This document shows positions 43,005 to 52,023 of a stretch of DNA of 64,000 bases, in pieces. The notes beneath the pieces were generated by a model. The model did not search any database. It was not told the origin of the DNA and saw nothing but the letters and a program-made list of their open reading frames with translations. The stretch comes from Amorphophallus konjac (lineage: Eukaryota > Streptophyta > Magnoliopsida > Alismatales > Araceae), in contig CM040126.1 in assembly GCA_022559845.1 (NCBI GenBank), positions 121,000,886 through 121,064,885 on the forward strand, written 5' to 3'. Made by a program: the position numbers and the translations under genes. Position 1 is the stretch's first letter. Each line of letters opens with the position of its first letter.

Positions 43005-45915
43005 TACTCCCGGGCTGCAGAGAACTCGACTCTGTTGAGTAAAAATCCATCGTATGCGGAGGAAGCCATAGCGAGGTTGCTCTCAAGTCCACCAAAGGTA
43101 GCTGGTCCTTTCCACCAAGCAAGGTAGTGCCCATCCCTTTGCTCCAGACGACAGTAACCTGTTCATTCAATATCCGCTCCAATTGCTCACGTTGGCCCCT
43201 CTGGGTGGGTGGAACTCTCTTATGGGTAGTGACTCTCTCAAGAAGTAGAACAGGTTCAACATTCTCACTAGGTGTCACCGTGGGACCCCTATATGGCACC
43301 AAGTCAGCCACATTGAATGTGAGACTTACTCCGTACTCCTCGGGGAGGTCCAACACGTAAGCGTTCGTGCCAATCCTCTTTAGGACCTGGAAGGGGCCTG
43401 ATCCACGCGACCTCAGCTTGGAGACATTCCTAGGGGAAAGCCTCTCAGTTCTTACCATCACATAATCACCTACGTGAAACTCCTGGCGGCGGCGGTGGGA
43501 ATCGGCCGTCTTTTTATAAACCTCATTGCTTTTGTTAATGCGTTTGCGGATTTCCTCATGCAACCTTGTGGATGTTGGTTCACTAGTGGATAAAGGGGGT
43601 CCTGGACAACCAAATAGGGACATATCATGTAATGGTGTTATGTAGACTCTGATGGACCTAGGGGGACCGGGACATCCATAGATGAGACTATCATGTAAAG
43701 GAGTGTTCGATGCCGGGGGTCCTGGATATTCAAATGGGGTTCTGACTTGTGAGTGATCCCTAACATGGTTGACTGCAAAGGGGGGGCCTAGACACCCATA
43801 TGTGAACCTATCATGCATCAGTCCTAGTGCGTGAGTGACACAAATGAGGTGACTAGCCTGACCACATGATGTAAAAGATTGTGACACATGGATTCCTATC
43901 AAGATGGTCCTATCTGTGAGATTTGGGGGTTTCCACTCATGGGGATCAAAGGGGTCCCAGAAAGTGGACATCTTGGGATGGGTAGATTCCTCACTTCCTA
44001 GGTGGATGTCACCCTTGGTCATGGCTCCTATGGTGTGGGCTAAGTTTTGGAATGGGTGGGTTAGGTTTGTCATGGTGTGTGAGGGTAGGAAAAGGTGGGT
44101 GGGGGTGGGTAATGAGACTAGGTCCCATGGGTTCTTTGGCTTCCATTGGGAGGGATGGAATGGGTCATCTAGGGGAGAGAACTCTTGGTCCTCATGGTCT
44201 TGGGAGAGGTAGTCTTGGCTTAAAATGGTAGGTTGTGGTAGGAAAATGATGGTGTTGGGTATGGTGGGTGGGTATAGGAAGGGATCGAATGTGTCATGGT
44301 ATGGGTCACTTAGAAACTCAAGGTCCACATGTGGGTGGGGGTCTGTCACCTCTATTGAGATTTTTGGGCAAAAGTTGTTGGTGGGTGGGTCAGCCTTGAA
44401 AGGATGATTGGGTTTTCTCCCTGAAATGAGGAGCTCCAATTTAAGGATGGCCTCGGGCTCATCGGGTGTGGGAAGAAAGAGAAGGAGGTCGCTGGTGTAG
44501 CAACCAACCGTGCAGACCGAAGTGAAAGACCCAACACATGGGTGTAGAAGACTAAGGCTCATGGGTTGGTCGACCATAGGGTTCAACATAGCCGTCAACT
44601 CTACTTGCCATGCGAGGCCTTTTAGGAGGTCTCCTAGAGTTTCCACTTGGTAAGAGGATTGGATGGTAGTGTGATAGGTGGAGAAGGGTAGTATGGGGAG
44701 GTGTTGTTCCATGGGAGGGTTGACATGGGGCAGGATAGGGTGAACCGGACTTTCCTCTAGCCATTTAGCCAGGGGCTCACTTATGACGAGTTCACTCCTA
44801 TTTAGAGAGGGTGGTGTAAAAGGTGAAGTTCTTCCCTTGGTTTGGGCAAGGGTTTCCTCCAAGGTGTGGAGCGGTTCTAGGGTGTCCACCACTATGATGT
44901 CGGGTGTGGGAGTCATGGGTTCCTCTCCCAAGGAGGTGGGATGGTCCTTTGAAGGTGGAGTGATGAGGGTAGGTGTGTGGTACCCCCGGGGTGGGAGGTA
45001 AAGGGGAACTTGGTTTGGGGTCGGTAAGGGGAGAAGTGGAGGCCTAGGTTGGGGTTGGATAGGGGTTGGTAGTGGAAGATGGATGGGTTGAGACGGACTG
45101 GGTTGATCAGTTTTGGGAGGGAGGGTGGTGGCCATCATGGGCCTAGGGGAAGTGGACATGGGGTCCACATGGGTTGGAATGGTGTGGGTGGAGTGAGCCA
45201 TGATGCTTTCTCCTCTTGGGATGGGAACTTCTTGGCCTAACCCATGGTTTTGTGATTCATATTCTTCTTCCCATTCGGGGGAGGCCTCATATTCCTCAAC
45301 CTCAATCTCATCCCTTTGTGGTGTAGGGGTCTTGCTCTCTAAGGAAATGGGAAGGCCTTTTGGCGATGGGGTGGTGTAAGTTGGACTTATTTGGGGTGGT
45401 GGAGTTTGAGCCCTGAGGGAGGTGAAGATCTCCTTAAACTCAATCCTTAGTTCTTCTAGCGAATCTTGGGGTCTTTTGGGTGGTGGAGTGTTGGTCCTAG
45501 TGGAGGTTCTAGATAGACTGGGCGGAAACGGGGTAGTGGGAGTGTTCTTCAGGTTGTAGTCCTCATGGTAGGAGTGGTCGGGTCGGGGAGCGTAGGTCTT
45601 CCTAAGTTCCTTTTTCATGTCATCCCATGAGTGAATGGGTTCTTGCCCCCAAACTCTTCTGAACCTCTCTTTGTGTTCCCACATCTTCTTGGCTTGTCCC
45701 CGAAGACACCCCGTGGCCCTGCGGACTCTAGCATGTCCATAGATCCAAGTCCTATCAAAGTGTTTATCCATGGTAGTCTCCCATTTTAGGTAGGCATTGG
45801 GATTAGATCCATCAAAACTAAGGTCCCCTTCTAGGATGATGTCCATGAGGAGAGGGTCAATCGGATCCTTGTGGAAGGCCATGTTGGGGGGACTTGACCA
45901 ATGGGGAGTATACAT
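42940..45915 (-). CDS. Gag / proline-rich / integrase C-terminal fusion protein of E6 (991 aa)
   Basis: One uninterrupted frame starts at ATG 45915, 84 bases after the PBS. Residues 34-110 form a retrotransposon Gag domain (FDGSNPNAYLKW, then IHSWDDMKKELRKTYAP), without a following zinc knuckle. Residues about 120-690 are rich in Pro, Ser and Thr with acidic patches and match nothing I know. Residues about 695-772 hold repeats of an LHD...YGCPGPP motif. Residues about 780-870 are an integrase C-terminus (GDYVMVRTERL, GSGPFQVLKRIG, FNVADLVPY) with the GPY/F-type motif. About 885-950 resembles a chromodomain remnant (QLERILNEQV). The end, FYSTESSSLQPGS, runs through the primer region into the 3' LTR, as in CRM-type chromoviruses. 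The protein might package E6 RNA while a related chromovirus supplies enzymes (inference). Confidence 0.85.
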   Translation of the reverse strand: MYTPHWSSPPNMAFHKDPIDPLLMDIILEGDLSFDGSNPNAYLKWETTMDKHFDRTWIYGHARVRRATGCLRGQAKKMWEHKERFRRVWGQEPIHSWDDMKKELRKTYAPRPDHSYHEDYNLKNTPTTPFPPSLSRTSTRTNTPPPKRPQDSLEELRIEFKEIFTSLRAQTPPPQISPTYTTPSPKGLPISLESKTPTPQRDEIEVEEYEASPEWEEEYESQNHGLGQEVPIPRGESIMAHSTHTIPTHVDPMSTSPRPMMATTLPPKTDQPSPSQPIHLPLPTPIQPQPRPPLLPLPTPNQVPLYLPPRGYHTPTLITPPSKDHPTSLGEEPMTPTPDIIVVDTLEPLHTLEETLAQTKGRTSPFTPPSLNRSELVISEPLAKWLEESPVHPILPHVNPPMEQHLPILPFSTYHTTIQSSYQVETLGDLLKGLAWQVELTAMLNPMVDQPMSLSLLHPCVGSFTSVCTVGCYTSDLLLFLPTPDEPEAILKLELLISGRKPNHPFKADPPTNNFCPKISIEVTDPHPHVDLEFLSDPYHDTFDPFLYPPTIPNTIIFLPQPTILSQDYLSQDHEDQEFSPLDDPFHPSQWKPKNPWDLVSLPTPTHLFLPSHTMTNLTHPFQNLAHTIGAMTKGDIHLGSEESTHPKMSTFWDPFDPHEWKPPNLTDRTILIGIHVSQSFTSCGQASHLICVTHALGLMHDRFTYGCLGPPFAVNHVRDHSQVRTPFEYPGPPASNTPLHDSLIYGCPGPPRSIRVYITPLHDMSLFGCPGPPLSTSEPTSTRLHEEIRKRINKSNEVYKKTADSHRRRQEFHVGDYVMVRTERLSPRNVSKLRSRGSGPFQVLKRIGTNAYVLDLPEEYGVSLTFNVADLVPYRGPTVTPSENVEPVLLLERVTTHKRVPPTQRGQREQLERILNEQVTVVWSKGMGTTLLGGKDQLPLVDLRATSLWLPPHTMDFYSTESSSLQPGSMMGTSLTTSHFSTGPDDCHYV

Positions 45916-45998
45916 GATGATGCACGGGGTGGCCCAATGAAGACTCTAAAAGCTTATGCGCCCTAGGACAAGACTTAGTAGAGAAAAGTCTAGAACCT

Positions 45999-46011
45999 GG
46001 CTCTGATACCA
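45999..46011 (-). other. E6 primer binding site (initiator tRNA-Met type)
   Basis: The minus strand reads TGGTATCAGAGCC three bases after the 5' LTR end (CACATCA at 46015). Confidence 0.95.
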
Positions 46012-46014
46012 ATT

Positions 46015-48159
46015 TGATGTGACACCAATATGGGGTAGGCAGCAAGCAAACAAAAAAACTTAAGATCTAATCCGCATTCACAAACACACAGCAATTAAGA
46101 TGATAAATCGGGACCGAAACACCGTCGCACACACGCGAGCCCCGGGTGACTATATGATGCTAGAAAGAGGTGATGGATCAAGACCCTTGCTGGTAGAGTG
46201 CCAGCAGGACTAGGGTTGCCCTCCCGAGGGTATGTGGCCCACACCTTTGGGGCTGGCCGGTGCCAATTGGGGCACTAGGTCCCACTCCCTCACTATCACC
46301 ACGGTGACCACACTATAATGGTGGCTGCGGGAACGAGCACTCACGCACATGCGCAATGGAGCTAAGTCTACGGATATTAGATGAACAACACTAAAATTGC
46401 TGGAGCAAAATTTTAGAGCTCACCTGGTTGGTTTGAAGAAACCAACCCCGTTTGGAGACGTGGGCGAGCGGGGAAGTGTGATCCCCGCACACTGCGCCGA
46501 TGAAGCTTGGGCTGCTAGTTACATGAACTACACCCCACGCAGGAGGGTTGAACTAGGGGTGGGGTAATCACAATTACATCAAACACTACCTCCACGCAGG
46601 GAGGGGCGCTAAGCCGGCCAGGCGAGAGAGAGAATTCCACCGAGGACGACGGAACGGGCGCCGACGTGGTTCTGCCCACTTGTTGTTGGAGGGGACAGGA
46701 GGTCGCTGTTGCAGTCGTAGCTTGCTCTCAGGAATTTTTCCGATGACGAGATCAGTGAGGATGGCTTCGTAACAGGTACAGGGATGCCTCAGATTTATGT
46801 CAAATTCTTCTGCCGTTGCTGGTGGTCGTGGTGGAGACTCGAACAGGACGTCGGAATCTGGGGTTGGCAGCTTCAGAATGGATGCAGCCGGATGCAGAAG
46901 TTGTACCTGGGGCTTCCGGACTCAGAATCTCGATCCGTCAGAGTTTCTGGATCCATGGACAAGTCCTCTGCATAGAAAAACTGACGGAGACTCCTTCTGA
47001 GGTCGGGGTGGACAGGAGGGATCCGTTGAGTGGGATCTGGTCACAGCAGACAGCAGGAGGCAGACCCGAACGACGGTGGGAGAAAATTTGGAACTCTATC
47101 TCCCGGAGGCCGAACGGGGTTCCGTTTCTTGCTCCTGATCGGGGATAGGGAGAGGAAGATCTTTGGAGAAGAAACTTCAGTCTGGATCTGTCGCTGTCGA
47201 CCGTGGTTGAGCTTCTAGTCGGACTCTGGTGCTCTGCAGCTAGTTCCAGACTCTGTCGGAGGAGATCAGCTCTCACGGGTGGCCACGAACTTGGAACGGA
47301 GTGCTTCCACTTCGCCTGGGAAGAGGACTGGGAGCCCTTTCCAGAAAGGTATGCCACGCCCTCAGACGTTGTCGTATGAACTCGGGGCAGCTTCTGCAAC
47401 ACGTACCCAGTTCTGCTACCTGCAGACTAGCAAGGAGGGAGGGGAAGGAGGTGGTCGGCCAAGCAATGGGAGGTGGAATGGGGTGGAGGGGTCGACCCTA
47501 GGAGGGAGGGGAAGGTGGTGGACGACCTTGGGAGGTGAAAGGGGTTCTAGGGAAGGGGAAAGGGCTCTTGGGAGGTGGAAGGTTGCTTAGGGAAGGGGGA
47601 GGGATGCCTTGGGAAGGTGAAAGGGTGCTTGGGGAGGTGGAGTGGTTAATGGTGAAGTAATGGGAGTCTTGGGAGGTGAAAAGGCTTGCCTAGGTGGCAA
47701 GTGAGGTGGCAAGAGGTGAGGAGAGAGGGGAATTCCGAATTTAGAGAGAGAGAGAGAGAGACTTAGAGAGAGAGGGAGAGATGCACTCAGTGGCTCAAAT
47801 TTTGCTTAATACTTCATTACTGAACTCAAGTGGAGTTGGGGTCCTATTTATAGGAATCCCAACATTTACAAAAAGTCCTTGGATAAACTACTAAAAGCAA
47901 ATAAGCAAGGGGGTTGAGGAAAGAAGAGGTTGCCCATGGGCCAGGCCCATCTAATTGGGCCCAAACGACTCCCTAGCCTAACATACTTAGATAGATAATG
48001 TGACGACTTAGGACCATGACTCAAAATAAAGATAAGTACATCAAAATGACTCAAGGAAAGATAAAAAATACATAGCTAGACTTCGGAAATAAAGCTAAAC
48101 ATAATGGCAATCATCCGGTCCCGTGGAGAAGTGAGAAGTGGTAAGCGATGTCCCCATCA
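46015..48159 (-). repeat. E6 5' LTR (2145 bp)
   Basis: It is a near-identical copy of 40877-43004. It differs by an extra AATCACAATTACATC-like 15 bases near 46566-46583 and one more GA pair in the GA tract near 47743-47760. It ends CCCCATCA at 48159, then TSD GTCTT. Confidence 0.95.
47845..47852 (-). promoter_or_regulatory. TATA box of the E6 5' LTR
   Basis: On the minus strand TCCTATAAATAGGACCCC is seen, followed by a leader with GA/TC tracts. It is the likely promoter for the 991-codon frame. Confidence 0.65.
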
Positions 48160-48164
48160 GTCTT

Positions 48165-49809
48165 GGTGGGTCCGGGTGACCCCAGGTGTTCCGGGCTTCT
48201 GGGTTCTTGCTAGATCAAGTCACCGTGTATCGGTGTGAGCGCGGTGAGGTTTCCCCGCAGGTCGTTACTTCTCTGTAAGGTGGCTTCCGAGTGGGCCAAG
48301 CGTGTGGCCTTGAACGGTGAGTCCAGTCTCCCAGCCTAGGGCTGGAGGATTCTTAAGTCCCTCCCCAAGGGATGGGTCTCGGCGGTTGTGAACTACCTCG
48401 TGAGTTATCGCATCGTGGTTTTGGACCTAGGGATTAGGCCAGGTTGACGGCTCGGTGCTGTCATGCGCAACGGTCTCGACCCAGAGTCTTGTGACTCAAA
48501 GACCGTTGAGTTTAGTAGGTCTAGTGGACCATCTAGAGCCTAGTGGCGTTGTGCCACCTGTTACTTCGTGTTACTCGTAATGGGTGCGTGCGTGGTTTCC
48601 TGTGTCCACGTTCTGTGACACGTCCACTAGTCATAGCCTTCTTACGGCACGCGTGTGCTGACCCACCTGGGAGTGGTAGAGCGGCTGACCCGAGAGTGAC
48701 GGTGAGTAGGCTGGTTACCGTAGGGCCCCCACGTACAGCCGAGTCTGGGCTTAGGGGGAATTACCAGCTAGAGGACAGGCCTAGGGCGTATGGTCTGAGT
48801 GTGCACACGAGGTTGGGGGCGTCGGACGACGCCGGCAGGTGCGACCCCAACTAGTCCTTGTTCAGTGGTACTGGTTACTGAGTGTGTGTCTGAGTCTCCG
48901 CTTGGGGCGCTGTAGCTAGACACTTGTGACGCAGTGTAAGACGTCAGGGGACGCATCCGGTCGTTCTTCTAGTGGGTGGTGCTCCTGTCACGTGACGTGA
49001 GTTGTCATGTACCGGGTTTTTTGTTTCCGTCCGCGAGACGGGACTTCGTGAGTGGTTTCAGGAGTGTTCCGGGAGTCGAGGTCTGGGGTTGCCGGTGGGT
49101 GTCACCGAGGGCCTTTCCTCAGACAGCGTTGTGTTCACGACGGTGAGATCGTGACCGTGTTCCCTGACCGTGTGGTTTTGGCTTGGGCCCTTTTTGTGAG
49201 GGCAGGCCTCCGCTTCGGAGGTATCGTGGCATTCTCCTAGTAGCGTGGCTAGGGCGGCTCGTGTTTAGTGGTCCCCGATCGTGGAATCGGGTGGTCGGGT
49301 GCGTGGCTTGGTTGTCCCCCGACGGGAGACTAGGTCGTGTTTGCTGGTACAGTAGGAGTAGCTGTAGAGCTGAGGTTTTACCGGCCACCGATTTACTGTT
49401 CCTGCTGTTACTATTGTAGCTTTCCTTCTGCCGTTGTTTCTCAGTTGGGGTTCCGTGGGATCCCTACTGGGCCAGTGACAGGAGGCTCACCCCTGCGTTT
49501 CAGGTGCGGCGGTTCTTCCTCGAGGTTCGAGGGCGTTGCGTGGAGGTTCTCAGTTGCCAGCTTGCCGGGCCGAGTGTTCACTTGGCATGTGGTACGTTTT
49601 ACTGCTTTAGATTGTACTTTCTGTTGGACTGGACTCTGTTGTAGTTGTTTATTTATTTCTTTTAATTGTTGAATTGTCCTGCCTTATTTCCTATTTCCTT
49701 GTACCTCCACACTCCTTTTTAGCCCTTCCGAGCCCTCCCGGCTCGTGGGCGGCGGTTCGAGTCTCGGGTCATCAGGCCTTCCCGGTAACCGGATTCTCGG
49801 GTCGTCACA
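48165..49809 (+). repeat. E5 5' LTR, second part (after E6)
   Basis: It matches 53511-55149 of the 3' LTR, from GGTGGGTCCGGG to CGGGTCGTCACA. No gene seen. Confidence 0.93.
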
Positions 49810-49811
49810 GT

Positions 49812-49824
49812 TGGTATCAGAGCG
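49812..49824 (+). other. E5 primer binding site (initiator tRNA-Met type)
   Basis: TGGTATCAGAGCG lies two bases after the 5' LTR end. Confidence 0.92.
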
Positions 49825-52010
49825 TGGTTGTGGACGTACATGGGAATTCGAGATATTACAGTGATCAGAGTCTGTAAGGTCCAGTACAGTAAGCAGTTGG
49901 CATAGGGTTTCGTGCATGTTTTTCGCTTTGTTTCTCGCTTGAGAGTTTGAGTGCACTGTATGGCGCGATGAGGGTGGTTGCTGTTCGCGGCTTTTGTGCC
50001 GGCGTGGGGTCTGCGGATCGAGGTCAAGGGCTTCTCCCTTGGTTGGTGGCCCTGGTCATGTTGCGTTGGGCAGAGGTTGCCGGCAGGGTGTGTTGCGGTG
50101 GTGCTACGTTCGAGGAATTTACAGCGAGGTCAGGTGGCTGGCGAGGACCGTTCGTCGTTAAGTGGCCGTGAGCGTGCTCTGAGAGAGCTGTTATCGAGTT
50201 GGCCACTTCAGCATGAGGTTTACCCAGCCCTTGCGGTGTTAAGGTTGTGGTTTGAGGTGTTGGAGCGGGTGCTCTGGTCGAGAATTGTGCTTTGGCGAGC
50301 AGAGGATCTTGTGTTGAGCTGCTGATTGTTCTCCTTTGGTTGGAGAGAATTGTGTTTGGCTAAGGTTCGTCGTCTTGCATTGCGTGTCCGGATTGGTTGG
50401 CCTCGGTGTGCCATGAAGTCCGTGCGAGACGTGTTCCGTGTTTTGGCAAGGTGGTTGCCTGTGAGAAGCGTTGTCCGCTCCCTGATGTGTAAGGGTGTTG
50501 GCGCTGTTCCGGAAGGACTAGTGCCGGTTGGGCGGTATTTTGAGATTTACGATTGGTGTTGTGGTTCCCGATGTGCGGAGGATCGGAGTCTGCGGGGTTG
50601 CAGATGGTTGTCGGGATGGTGGATCCCGAGTTGGCGTTGTGGTGACTGTGTATGTGGATCATAGTGCGCGGATCGTAGCGTTGGTTGCTGCGGGTGGATT
50701 TCTGAGGAAGTGTAGAGCAACGGAGGATTGGTTCATCGGTGTGTGTTGTCTCCGGCGGCGTGAGACGTGTTTTTGCCGTGCCGTTGCTTGAGATATTGTG
50801 GTTTATGGCACTGGCAGGTGGAGAGTTGGGGAAATGTGCTGGCGAGGTCACCGCATGAGTACCCTATTTTTGTGTTGGAGGTTGCGTTCGCGGATGAGAT
50901 CGTGTTTTGGAGAAGTGTGTTGTGGATTGTAAGAGGGTGTGTGTCCCGTGGCTCTGTGATAAGGGCGGGAGTCGAGATTGGCAGGTGTCCATTTGGATTG
51001 ATCGAAGGATTTGATGAGACCAGATAGAAGAGCGACGCTTGTGGGCGGAGGCCTTTTTCGTGAGATTGGCGTCAGAGAGTGGTCTCTGATGAGACGTTGA
51101 CGTGGGATATTGATCCTCCGTCTGCGACCAGCAAGGGAGGATTCCCCGTAAGTCTAAGTCGAGTGACGTGAAGACCGAGGAGAGATGGAGTCATTGGGTC
51201 TCGCCGTGCTCCCCTGAAGGGTAGAGTTGGCGCGGGGATCCATCTGGATATAGTGGTGGTCTGTGCGAGAGTCAACAGATGGCTTGCCGAGGTTTGGAAT
51301 GTTCCCTTCGGATCTGGTGGAGGACCAGGAAAGAAGGAAGAACCTGAGCAAGCGGAGGTTTCCTGTTGACAAATGTCTGGTGACCAGCGGATGGTCTTTT
51401 CAGAGACAGAAGATGATGGTTGTTGGGGCTCGAGCGTGGCGACAGCCGTGTGCTAACGAGACCTAGGATGGCTATTTCCGAGATGTGCCTTTCCGGACGG
51501 GATCTGCGTTGAGGTGACTCTCAGCGCTAAGGTGACTCTCGGTGCTGAGCTGTTGTTCTGGTTGCAGTCTGCTGAGATGGCTGCGTGAGCTGGTGGAGGC
51601 TCTGTTCTAGTTGTTCCCTTGAGAAGGGTGTGCGACCGGTCAGCTGGTTGTGAAGTTGATGTGTGTTTTGTCTGCCGACCATTGGATGGATCGGTAGCTA
51701 TTTCTCGTGTCGAGGGTGTGTTTCCTCGATGGGTGAGATGGTGGCAGCGGTGCATGTTGGTTTCCGTTGTGTCCGAGGTGATACCAGACTTGTGCCCTTG
51801 TGTTATACCTGCTCTGGTGGCCGGTGTGTACGCGGTGTGCGGAGCATGGCATTGTTCGTGATTATGGACTGGCTGTATCCCTCATGATCTGTGCTTTTTC
51901 GTGAATCGAGGTTTTTCTGTGCTGGGGCCCTGACAACGTTGTCAGTTGGTGGAGGCATTCTTCCCCTGTGACTTGGTGCTAGTCCTGAATTTCGAGGATG
52001 AAATTTCTTT
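49825..52010. other. E5 interior without recognisable coding
   Basis: Stops break all frames often. The longest open stretches (about 163 codons on the minus strand at 50360-50851, 115 on the plus strand at 49978-50325) show biased composition and no motif. The plus strand is notably rich in G and T. It could be a replaced or very decayed gag-pol region. It fits the LARD definition of a long non-coding interior between intact replication signals. Confidence 0.7.
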
Positions 52011-52023
52011 AAGGGGGGAGGGC
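52011..52023 (+). other. E5 polypurine tract
   Basis: AAGGGGGGAGGGC directly precedes the LTR start TGTAATGCC. The upstream AATTTCGAGGATGAAATTTC resembles the end region of plant chromoviruses. Confidence 0.88.

Larger units (their letters stand above)
40877..48159 (-). mobile_element. E6: young non-autonomous Ty3/gypsy element with Gag-integrase-tail fusion
   Basis: LTRs of 2128 and 2145 bp (TGATGGGG...CACATCA in element orientation) bound a 3.0 kb interior with a tRNA-Met PBS and one long open frame. The TSD GTCTT is exact. By eye the LTRs differ at about 20 bases, a 15-base indel and a 2-base GA indel, so this is the youngest or one of the youngest insertions in the window. No protease, reverse transcriptase, RNase H or integrase core is present. 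Confidence 0.95.

Noticed and set aside
50360..50851. 163-codon minus-strand frame in the E5 interior
   Set aside because: Composition is biased (Ser, Thr, Pro, His, Asn), no motif is seen, and it lies opposite to the element direction in G/T-rich DNA where such frames arise by chance.
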